This document shows positions 1 to 7,173 of a stretch of DNA of 35,989 nt, in pieces (positions within the stretch are counted from its first letter, which is position 1; each line of letters starts with the position of its first letter). The DNA lies in the NCBI GenBank assembly GCA_947594595.1, contig CANQEE010000007.1:1-35989 (forward strand), written 5' to 3'. The notes under the pieces were generated by a model. It ran no database searches. It was not told the origin of the DNA and worked only from the letters and a program-made list of their open reading frames with translations. The position numbers were made by a program, and so were the translations under genes. The stretch comes from an uncultured Bacilli bacterium (lineage in GTDB: Bacteria; Bacillota_I; Bacilli_A; RF39; UBA660).

Positions 1-1146
1 GATTATAAGGCAGTGAATGGAGTTGTAAAAATAGGAACCTCTTATTATTATTTTGTAAATCAACTAAAACAATATGCCACAACAGATGGAACCTACTATT
101 ACGGAAGATTAAGTGGTACTAGACAATATAATTGTTGGTGGGATGAAAACAAAGATGGACTTTATGATTACTACTTTGGATCTGATGGGAAGAAAGTAAT
201 TGGTGATCAATTTATCAATGGAAAATATTATTATTTTGACAACAATGCTCGTTTGCTTTATGGTGTCTTTAAAATAATTGATGGAAAAACTTATTATTAT
301 GGTCGTACTAGTGGTACTAGACAATATGGTTGGATTCATTATAATAGTAATACCATTTATTATTTTTTACCAACTACTGGTGAAATGGTTACAGGGTTCC
401 AAACAATTGATGGAGAAGCATATAATTTTGGAACCGATGGAATTTTGAAAACAGGTTGGCAGACAATCAATGGAAAAACTTATTATTTTTATGCAAATGG
501 AACAAGAGCTACCTATCTTAAGAAAATTGCAGGAATTCGATATGAATTTTCTGCTACTGGGGAATTAGAGCATAGTAATATTAAAGTAATTGCAGATGTT
601 TCTGCATGGAATGGAATAATTGATTGGGATACATTATGGAATAGTGGAGAAATAGATGGAGTTATTCTTCGTATTTCTTCAGGTTGTGAAGAACAAGATT
701 CGATGTTTGAAAATTATATCAGTAATGTAAAACGTTTGGGAATTCCATATGGAATTTACATTTATAGTAATGCAGAAAATTACGCAGAAGGGATTTTATA
801 TGCTAATTTTACGAATCAAATTATTCAAAAGTATAGTCTAAATCCAACATTAGGTGTTTATCTAGATTTAGAGTCTAATGAAATTACAAGTTATATGGGA
901 ACAGCTCAGTATGAGGATGTAATAAGAGGATTTATGTCTATTCTTCCAACTGCTAGAATATATACATATCTGGATTATGCCAATACAGTATTAAATACAG
1001 AATATATCCGTTCCTTAATTACATGGATTGCTCAATATAATAATTATTGCTATTATACAGGTTTTTATCGCGGATGGCAGTATACAGAAACGGCAACATT
1101 ACCAGGAATTTCTAAAAATGTCGATTTAAGTATTTTTTATTCATAA
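1..1146 (+). CDS. GH25 lysozyme with cell-wall-binding repeats (5' end outside window)
   Basis: This is a muramidase-type peptidoglycan hydrolase, predicted to be secreted and wall-bound. The frame is open from base 1 (GAT TAT AAG GCA before the GTG at 13), so the listed start is internal and the N-terminus and any signal peptide lie upstream. The first ~185 residues are short Gly/aromatic repeats of the CW_binding/glucan-binding type (GWQTINGKTYYF, GFQTIDGEAYNF). The last ~190 residues are a glycoside hydrolase family 25 domain: VIADVSAWNG and IDW at its start, YGIYIYS, the acidic LDLE motif, TWIAQY, and the WQYT...VDLSIF end. It is followed by a hairpin at 1175-1210 and may be transcribed separately from the glycan operon. 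The family assignment is secure; the ligand of the repeats is not known from sequence. Confidence 0.9.
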   Translation, partial: DYKAVNGVVKIGTSYYYFVNQLKQYATTDGTYYYGRLSGTRQYNCWWDENKDGLYDYYFGSDGKKVIGDQFINGKYYYFDNNARLLYGVFKIIDGKTYYYGRTSGTRQYGWIHYNSNTIYYFLPTTGEMVTGFQTIDGEAYNFGTDGILKTGWQTINGKTYYFYANGTRATYLKKIAGIRYEFSATGELEHSNIKVIADVSAWNGIIDWDTLWNSGEIDGVILRISSGCEEQDSMFENYISNVKRLGIPYGIYIYSNAENYAEGILYANFTNQIIQKYSLNPTLGVYLDLESNEITSYMGTAQYEDVIRGFMSILPTARIYTYLDYANTVLNTEYIRSLITWIAQYNNYCYYTGFYRGWQYTETATLPGISKNVDLSIFYS

Positions 1147-1174
1147 GTAGATAGAAGTTTAAGATTTTAAGTAT

Positions 1175-1210
1175 CAAAAACGTGTTTTCTTTCTGCGACA
1201 CTTGTTTTTG
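1175..1210 (+). terminator. Likely terminator after the lysozyme gene
   Basis: CAAAAACGTGT and ACACTTGTTTTTG form a stem with a small bulge and a loop of about 12 bases; the descending arm is T-rich. It begins 28 bases after the lysozyme stop. The GTG listed as the start of the next ORF (1182) lies inside this stem, which argues against that start. Confidence 0.5.
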
Positions 1211-1237
1211 GATTGCTAAAGAGTTTGTTATTATAAA
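1208..1237 (+). promoter_or_regulatory. Candidate promoter for the SGNH hydrolase
   Basis: TTGGAT, an 18-base spacer and TATAAA lie just after the hairpin. Transcription would start near 1244, after the listed GTG and about at the ATG at 1242, which favours the later start codons at 1278-1293. Confidence 0.35.
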
Positions 1238-1292
1238 GATTATGGAAGTAATTGTTCATTTTCTTGTAAAATTTAGAATGGAAATGAAAAAA

Positions 1293-2189
1293 ATGAAAAA
1301 GAAACAAAAATATAAAAACAAATTAAAAAGTAGGGTTAATAAAAATAGAAATCTTTATCTCAGAGAAACAGAAAAAGAAAGGGAAGAAAGTTTATCAGCA
1401 ACAAAACAACAGAAATTTAATTTTGATAGATATCTAGTTGAAGATGAATTAGATACTCGTTATACTAATCAAAGAAAAAAGAAACAAATGAAACTTCCTG
1501 TTGTTGAAACAAAAAAACATGCAAAAAAATCTTTAATATTTTTATACCTTTCTCTTTTTTTGTGTTTGGTGAATCTTTTATTCTTTTGTTTTTTTAACTT
1601 AAAAAATCAAGAGCAAAAAGAAAAATATACAGCCCCAGAAAATATTGTTTTTTTAGGAGATTCTATTACGGAATTCTATGATTTAAAAAAATATTATCCA
1701 AATCATTCTATTGTCAATAGTGGAATTTCTGGAAATAAAACAACAGATATTTTAGAAAATTTAGAAGAAAGAGTTTATCGATATAACCCAAGTAAAATAT
1801 TTTTAATGATTGGAACTAATGATTTACAAGAATCCATAAAGGAAGAGGAAATTATAGATAATATTATAAAAATTATAGAAAAAATTCAAACAAATAGGAA
1901 ATTTGCAAAAATTTATGTAGAAAGTATATATCCTGTAAATCACAATGTAGAAAATGAAATATCTCAAAATAGAAAAAATGAATCTATTCAATTTATCAAT
2001 AAAAAAATAGAATCTTATTGCAAGAAAAAGAAAATAACTTATCTTAATGTTTATAAGGAATTACAAGATCATGATGGAAACTTAAAAGAAATTTATACGA
2101 AAGATGGACTCCATCTGAATCAAAAAGGCTATACATTTCTTACAAAATTTTTAAAACCTTATGTAGAAGAGAAGGTGGATGAAACTTAG
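1293..2189 (+). CDS. Membrane-anchored SGNH/GDSL hydrolase
   Basis: This is a probable esterase or acyl hydrolase acting on the outer face of the membrane, perhaps on O-acyl groups of surface glycan. A Lys/Glu-rich N-terminus is followed by one transmembrane segment (LIFLYLSLFLCLVNLLFF) and an SGNH domain. Block I is FLGDSI (nucleophile Ser), block II is NSGISGNKT, block III is GTND and block V is DGLH (catalytic Asp and His). The track start at 1182 is a GTG inside a terminator stem. ATGs at 1242, 1278, 1284 and 1293 are all in frame. 1293 is chosen because it begins the typical Lys-rich leader, but the ribosome site is weak and 1278 is possible. It precedes the glycan operon, whose last gene is an acyltransferase, so a deacylating role is attractive but inferred. 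Confidence 0.82.
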   Translation: MKKKQKYKNKLKSRVNKNRNLYLRETEKEREESLSATKQQKFNFDRYLVEDELDTRYTNQRKKKQMKLPVVETKKHAKKSLIFLYLSLFLCLVNLLFFCFFNLKNQEQKEKYTAPENIVFLGDSITEFYDLKKYYPNHSIVNSGISGNKTTDILENLEERVYRYNPSKIFLMIGTNDLQESIKEEEIIDNIIKIIEKIQTNRKFAKIYVESIYPVNHNVENEISQNRKNESIQFINKKIESYCKKKKITYLNVYKELQDHDGNLKEIYTKDGLHLNQKGYTFLTKFLKPYVEEKVDET

Positions 2190-2230
2190 AAGGAAAATCA
2201 ACTTTTTTTAAAAAGAGATTTATTTTGTTG

Positions 2231-2236
2231 TATAAT
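2231..2236 (+). promoter_or_regulatory. -10 element before ugd
   Basis: TATAAT lies 54 bases before the ugd start. No good -35 is visible at normal spacing. A weak imperfect hairpin (AAATC..CTTTTT/AAAAAG..GATTT, about 2197-2222) just upstream could end the SGNH transcript. This would be the promoter of the 13-gene glycan operon. Confidence 0.35.
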
Positions 2237-2289
2237 CAAGATATGAGATATCAAGTAGATACTTATATATAAGAATCAATGGAGGTATT

Positions 2290-3591
2290 ATGAAAGTTGC
2301 AGTTGCAGGAACAGGATATGTAGGACTTGTTACAGCTGTTTGTTTAGCTGAAATTGGACATACAGTTATTTGTGTAGATGTAGATCAAGAAAAGATAAAA
2401 ATGTTACAGTCCTTAAAAAGTCCTATTTATGAAAAAAATTTAGAAGAATTTATGAAAAAAAATAAAGATCATATTTTTTATACATTGGATTATAAAAAAG
2501 CTTATCAAGAAGCAGAAATCATTTTTATTGGAGTTGGGACACCAGAAAGATATGATGGTTCTGCTAATTTAGATTATGTTTATCATGTTTGCGAACAGAT
2601 TAAAGGAAGTGTAACAGCTGATAAAACAATTGTTATAAAATCAACAGTTCCAATTGGAACCAATGATGAAGTTGAAAAATTTTTAAATAAAGAAAGTAAG
2701 ATCCATTTTTCGGTAGCTAGTAATCCAGAATTTTTAGCCCAAGGAACAGCTGTTCATGATACGTTATATGCATCAAGAATCGTTGTTGGAACAAACGATG
2801 AAAAAAGTAAAAAAATAATGGAACAGTTATATCTTCCTCTTACCAAAGAGCCTTACAATGTTCCTTATTTGTCTATGAATAGGAGAAGTGCTGAAATGGT
2901 AAAATATGCATCGAATGATTTCCTTGCTTTAAAAATATCTTATATCAATGAAATTGCTAATTTTTGCGAGAAAGTAGGAGCTAATATTGATGAAGTAACA
3001 AGAGGAATGAGTTATGATTCGAGAATTGGAAATCAATTTCTTAAAGCAGGAATTGGGTATGGAGGAAGTTGCTTTCCGAAAGATACAAAAGCGCTTCATT
3101 GGTTAGGAAAAAGTTTGGATTGTGAATTAAAAACAGTGAATGCTACGATAGAAATCAACCGTATACAAAAATTAAAACTTGCTCAAAAAGTGAAAGAAGA
3201 TTTTCCAAATTTAAAAGGGAAAAAAGCAGCTGTTTTAGGACTTTCATTTAAACCGGGGACTGATGATTTAAGGGAAGCACCTTCTCTTGTTAATATTGAT
3301 TTTTTGCTAGATTATGGTGTTAATGTTAGTGTATATGATCCTGTTGCACTAGATAAATTTAAATCTTCTTATAAACGAAAAATAAAATATTGTACAACTA
3401 TTGATGAAGCCATTCAAGATTGTGATTTTGCTTTCATTATGACAGAATGGAAAGAAATAAAAGAGTATGATTTAAATCATTATAGAAAGTATATGAAAAC
3501 TCCTTTTCTATATGATGGAAGAAATTGTTATTCAATAGAAGCTGCCAAAAAGGCAAAAATAAAATATTATTCAATAGGGAGACCTTCATGA
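2290..3591 (+). CDS. ugd: UDP-glucose 6-dehydrogenase
   Basis: This enzyme oxidises UDP-glucose to UDP-glucuronate with two NAD+, supplying an acidic sugar for surface polysaccharide in the cytoplasm. The N-terminal Rossmann domain has GTGYVGLVTA. The central domain holds the catalytic Cys (about residue 261) in GGSCFPKDT. The C-terminal UDP-binding domain has GLSFKPGTDDLREAPS. The length, 433 residues, is normal for the UDP-glucose/GDP-mannose dehydrogenase family. GGAGG stands 4 bases before the ATG. It is the first gene of the glycan operon, and its stop overlaps the next start (ATGA). UDP-ManNAc dehydrogenase is a related alternative, but the overall match favours Ugd/TuaD. Confidence 0.93.
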   Translation: MKVAVAGTGYVGLVTAVCLAEIGHTVICVDVDQEKIKMLQSLKSPIYEKNLEEFMKKNKDHIFYTLDYKKAYQEAEIIFIGVGTPERYDGSANLDYVYHVCEQIKGSVTADKTIVIKSTVPIGTNDEVEKFLNKESKIHFSVASNPEFLAQGTAVHDTLYASRIVVGTNDEKSKKIMEQLYLPLTKEPYNVPYLSMNRRSAEMVKYASNDFLALKISYINEIANFCEKVGANIDEVTRGMSYDSRIGNQFLKAGIGYGGSCFPKDTKALHWLGKSLDCELKTVNATIEINRIQKLKLAQKVKEDFPNLKGKKAAVLGLSFKPGTDDLREAPSLVNIDFLLDYGVNVSVYDPVALDKFKSSYKRKIKYCTTIDEAIQDCDFAFIMTEWKEIKEYDLNHYRKYMKTPFLYDGRNCYSIEAAKKAKIKYYSIGRPS

Positions 3592-4766
3592 GAAAAGAAA
3601 AAATTTGTGTATATACAGCTATTACAGGAAATTATGATTGTTTAAGGGAAATTGAAAAAGAAAATGGAATTGATTACTATTGTTTTACAAATAATAATAA
3701 AATTCAATCTCAATCATGGAATGTTATTTATCTAGATTCTAATGATAATCTTTCTAATGTACAACTCGCAAGAAAAATTAAAATTTTAGGACATCCTCTT
3801 ATCAATGATAAGTATGATATAGCATTATGGATGGATGGAGCTGTTTCATTCAATAAAAAAATTCATGATTTTATTCACGAATATTTAGGATCAGAAGATA
3901 ATTTTGTTGCTTTCCGACATGGGGAAAGAAAAACTATTAAAGAAGAAGCAATCAGTTGCATTCGTTATAAAAAAGAGACCAAAGAAACTGTTAAAAAACT
4001 GTTGGATTTTTATCAAAAAGAAAATTATCACTTTGATAATGGATTGATAGAAAGTACAGTTTTTATAAAGCGTCCTCAAAACAAGTGTGTTATTGACACA
4101 ATGCATCTATGGTTTGATATGGTTTTAAATTATTCTAAAAGAGATCAATTATCTTTTAACTATTGCATTCAAAAAACAGGACTTAAAGTAAGATGGATCG
4201 ATGAGAAAGTTTTTGATAATCCTTGGTTTTCTTGGAATGGTCATAATCAGGAAACAAAAATTTTGCGTTATAGAGTCTATTTTGGAGATGAGGAAGATTA
4301 TCAAATTGAAAATGATATACAAGGAGATTATAAAGTAAAAGATAATACCTATCAATTTAAAATAAAAATCCCTAAAAATACAAATCAAACTATTATAGAA
4401 ATTACTAACGTTCCTTGTGTTTTTTATGAAAATTTGTCCATAAAGGGATGTATGGAAACAGAATATATAATTTATAATCATATTTCATACCAAGGGAAAG
4501 AACTTTTTTATAATAAAGATGCTGTACTTCTTCTTTCGAAGGAACTAAAAGCCAATGATTTTTTGGAATTTAAAGTTGATTTATTTCCTCTTCAAGAAAG
4601 TGAGAAAAATTCTTTGATTGAATCTTTTAGTGTTGAAAAAGTGAAATTAGAAAATCAAATGAATGAATTAGAAACAGAATTAAAAATGATGAAAAATAGT
4701 ATGAGTTGGACTCTTACAAAACCACTTCGTTACTTAAGAAAACTATTCAAGGGAAAAAAAGTATGA
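3588..4766 (+). CDS. DUF616 (TOD1/MUCI70-type) glycosyltransferase-like protein
   Basis: This is a probable cytoplasmic glycosyltransferase of the glycan pathway. The N-terminus (CVYTAITGNYD, then DYYCFTN) and the block IALWMDGAVSF ... FRHGER fit the DUF616 glycosyltransferase-like domain, residues ~1-220. The remainder is a beta-rich stretch and a short coiled coil (~355-375), ending in SWTLTKPLRYLRKL, a tail common on polysaccharide glycosyltransferases and probably membrane-associating. The track start at 3525 lies within ugd. The ATG at 3588 is preceded by AGGGAG and overlaps the ugd stop as ATGA, so it is preferred (392 residues). The sugar donor and acceptor are not evident. Confidence 0.8.
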   Translation: MRKEKICVYTAITGNYDCLREIEKENGIDYYCFTNNNKIQSQSWNVIYLDSNDNLSNVQLARKIKILGHPLINDKYDIALWMDGAVSFNKKIHDFIHEYLGSEDNFVAFRHGERKTIKEEAISCIRYKKETKETVKKLLDFYQKENYHFDNGLIESTVFIKRPQNKCVIDTMHLWFDMVLNYSKRDQLSFNYCIQKTGLKVRWIDEKVFDNPWFSWNGHNQETKILRYRVYFGDEEDYQIENDIQGDYKVKDNTYQFKIKIPKNTNQTIIEITNVPCVFYENLSIKGCMETEYIIYNHISYQGKELFYNKDAVLLLSKELKANDFLEFKVDLFPLQESEKNSLIESFSVEKVKLENQMNELETELKMMKNSMSWTLTKPLRYLRKLFKGKKV

Positions 4767-4794
4767 TATACTATATTTTACAACAGGAGGATTT

Positions 4795-5538
4795 ATGAAA
4801 AAAGTTGAAAAAGAATATTCCATTCTAGTAGAGAATGTTTCCAAAAAATTTAAACTTGTATATGATAAACCACTCACTTTAAAAGAACGTCTTGTTTTTT
4901 GGAATCGATCAAAAGTAGGATATCATGAGGTTTTAAAAGATATCAATCTCAAAATAAAAAAAGGGGAGACTGTTGCGCTTATTGGTGTTAATGGAAGTGG
5001 GAAAAGCACTTTATTAAAACTAATGACAAAAATTATTTATCCTACAAGTGGGAAGATTGTAACACAAGGAAAATTAACGTCTTTACTTGAATTAGGAGCA
5101 GGGTTTCATCCTGATTTTACAGGGAGAGAAAATATTTATTTTAATGCTTCTATTTTTGGTTTAACTGCTCAAGAAATTGATGAAAGAGTACAAGATATTA
5201 TTGATTTCTCTGAGTTAGGAGAATTTATTGAAGCACCTGTTCGAACTTATTCATCTGGAATGTATATGCGACTTGCTTTTGCAGTGGCAATCAATGTAGA
5301 TGCAGATATTTTATTGATTGATGAAATTTTAGCAGTTGGGGATCAACATTTTCAAGATAAATGTTTTGCAAGATTAGAAGAACTAAAAAATAGTGATAAA
5401 ACAATTGTGATTGTAAGCCATAACTTATCTTCTATTAAAAAGCTTTGTAATCGTGCAATTTGGCTTTATAATGGGGAAATTCGTGAAGATGGAGATACAA
5501 AGCAAGTAATAGAAGACTATTTAAAGGTGTGTGGATAG
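4795..5538 (+). CDS. Polysaccharide/teichoic acid ABC exporter, ATP-binding subunit
   Basis: This is the ATPase of a Wzt/TagH-type exporter that moves a lipid-linked glycan across the membrane. Walker A is GVNGSGKST (about residue 64), the signature is YSSGMYMRLAFAVA and Walker B is ILLIDEILAVGD, all characteristic of this subfamily. At 247 residues it is only the nucleotide-binding domain; the C-terminal carbohydrate-recognition domain of some Wzt proteins and the long C-terminal extension of TagH are absent. GGAGG lies a few bases before the ATG. The permease follows immediately. Confidence 0.92.
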   Translation: MKKVEKEYSILVENVSKKFKLVYDKPLTLKERLVFWNRSKVGYHEVLKDINLKIKKGETVALIGVNGSGKSTLLKLMTKIIYPTSGKIVTQGKLTSLLELGAGFHPDFTGRENIYFNASIFGLTAQEIDERVQDIIDFSELGEFIEAPVRTYSSGMYMRLAFAVAINVDADILLIDEILAVGDQHFQDKCFARLEELKNSDKTIVIVSHNLSSIKKLCNRAIWLYNGEIREDGDTKQVIEDYLKVCG

Positions 5539-5539
5539 G

Positions 5540-6307
5540 ATGTTAAAAGAATTATATCAATATAGACAGTTGTTAAAAAGTAATGTACGCAAAGAAATTC
5601 GTGGAAAATATAAGGGTTCTTTTTTGGGGGTGCTTTGGTCTTTTGTCAATCCACTTTTAATGACTTTAGTTTATGCGATTGTTTTTCCATTTATTTTAAG
5701 AAGTAGTCAGCCTCATTATGTTACATTTATTGTTATAGGAGTCTTACCGTGGACCTTTTTTACTACTACAATTTCACAGGGAACTTCAACGATTCTTGTA
5801 AATGGTGGAATTATTAAAAAAGTTTATTTTCCAAGAGAAATTTTACCTATTTCAATAGTAACTAGTGGTGTCATTAACTTTTTAATTTCATGTGTTATTA
5901 TTCTTTTATTTTTACTTTTTAGTGGAATTGGTTTTTCTTTTAATATTTTATATTTACCATTGATTGTAATTACACAATATATTTTACAATTAGGAATTAT
6001 TTTAATTACAAGTGCAATCAATGTTTATATAAGAGATGCTGAATATATTATCAATTTCTTTGTTTCTATGTTATTTTATGCAACTCCTATTTTATATTCG
6101 ATTGAAATGTTTCCAAAAAATATTGCTTGGATTTTAAAATTAAATCCAATGGCAACTATTGTAGAAAGTTATCGAAATATTTTTTATTATCAACAAGCTC
6201 CTAATTTTCTGATGTTAGGAATAGTCTTTTTATTTAGTCTTCTTATTTTTGGAATTGGAGTTTTAGTTTTCAAAAAACTAGAAAAAGGATTTGCGGAGGA
6301 ATTATAA
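5540..6307 (+). CDS. Polysaccharide/teichoic acid ABC exporter, permease subunit
   Basis: This is the membrane subunit (TagG/Wzm, ABC-2 family) paired with the ATPase before it. The amphipathic N-terminus RKEIRGKYKGSFLGVLWSFVNP and about six hydrophobic segments are typical, as is the 255-residue length. The track start is a GTG at 5531 inside the preceding gene; the ATG at 5540 has AAAGGTG about 10 bases upstream and follows the ATPase stop by one base, so it is preferred. The stop overlaps the next start (TAATG). The pair implies ABC-dependent export rather than Wzx/Wzy assembly for the main chain. Confidence 0.92.
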   Translation: MLKELYQYRQLLKSNVRKEIRGKYKGSFLGVLWSFVNPLLMTLVYAIVFPFILRSSQPHYVTFIVIGVLPWTFFTTTISQGTSTILVNGGIIKKVYFPREILPISIVTSGVINFLISCVIILLFLLFSGIGFSFNILYLPLIVITQYILQLGIILITSAINVYIRDAEYIINFFVSMLFYATPILYSIEMFPKNIAWILKLNPMATIVESYRNIFYYQQAPNFLMLGIVFLFSLLIFGIGVLVFKKLEKGFAEEL

Positions 6308-7161
6308 TGAAAGAATTGAAATTTGCAGGTGTGGTTACTTTATATAATCCTACAGATGAGGATATTGCTAATATAAAAACATATTTGGAAGATTTATCAA
6401 TTTTGTATGTGTATGACAATACTGAAGGAATGAATAATCAAAAAAGACTTCCCAAAAGCAAAAAAATTAAATATATTTATCATAATGAAAATAGGGGAGT
6501 CGCTACTGCTTTAAACTATGGGGCAGAACAAGCAAGAAAAGCTGGTTATGAATGGCTTTTGACTATGGATCAAGATACTACCTTTAAACCAGGTGTATTT
6601 TCTAAAATGAAAGATGTGATTGCAAAAGAAGATACAAGTAAAATTGGAATTGTAACTCCATGGCATCATACAAAATTGCTAGATCCAAAACCAGATACAG
6701 AGTTCGATTATCCAGGAGATGTTATGACATCTGGAAATTTAATTAACCTAAAGATCCATGAGAAAATAGGGGGATTTAAAGATTGGATGTTTATTGATGG
6801 GATTGATATTGAATATTGCTTAAATTTAAGAAAACATGGTTATAAAATTCTTCGAATCAATTCTATTGAAATAGATCATAATTTAGGAGATTTGTTTTAT
6901 AAAAAAGTTAGAGGAAGACTTTTTTTATGTACCAATCATGCACCAATTCGTCGATATTATATTATGAGAAATTATCATTACATTTTTGATTTATATAAAG
7001 ATTTTGACCCTGATTATTGCTATAGATTAGTTAGTCAAAGACACAATATGATCGGAACTCTTTTGTTTGAAAAACAAAAATATAAAAAAATCAGAAATTA
7101 TTTACGAGGAAGAAGAGATTATAAAAAAGGAATTAAAGGAAAATATCCTTATAGCAATTAA
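6307..7161 (+). CDS. Family 2 glycosyltransferase, rhamnosyltransferase-like
   Basis: This is a cytoplasmic GT-A fold transferase. GVVTLYNP at the N-terminus, HNENRGVATALNYG and the metal-binding MDQDT are the pattern of RfbF/WbbL-like rhamnosyltransferases. MTSGNLINLKIHEKIGGF and DGIDIEYCLNL form the acceptor side. The length of 284 residues is ordinary. It overlaps the permease stop by one base and is followed by another glycosyltransferase. Rhamnose as donor is suggested by family likeness only; no dTDP-rhamnose synthesis genes are in the window. Confidence 0.87.
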   Translation: MKELKFAGVVTLYNPTDEDIANIKTYLEDLSILYVYDNTEGMNNQKRLPKSKKIKYIYHNENRGVATALNYGAEQARKAGYEWLLTMDQDTTFKPGVFSKMKDVIAKEDTSKIGIVTPWHHTKLLDPKPDTEFDYPGDVMTSGNLINLKIHEKIGGFKDWMFIDGIDIEYCLNLRKHGYKILRINSIEIDHNLGDLFYKKVRGRLFLCTNHAPIRRYYIMRNYHYIFDLYKDFDPDYCYRLVSQRHNMIGTLLFEKQKYKKIRNYLRGRRDYKKGIKGKYPYSN

Positions 7162-7173
7162 GGAGGTATTTGT

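Noticed and set aside
13-1146. GTG at 13 as the start of the lysozyme
   Set aside because: The same frame is open to base 1 and the sequence begins in the middle of a repeat; the gene continues upstream.
3525-3587. TTG-type extension of the DUF616 gene
   Set aside because: It lies inside ugd; the ATG at 3588 has a ribosome site and a 4-base overlap.
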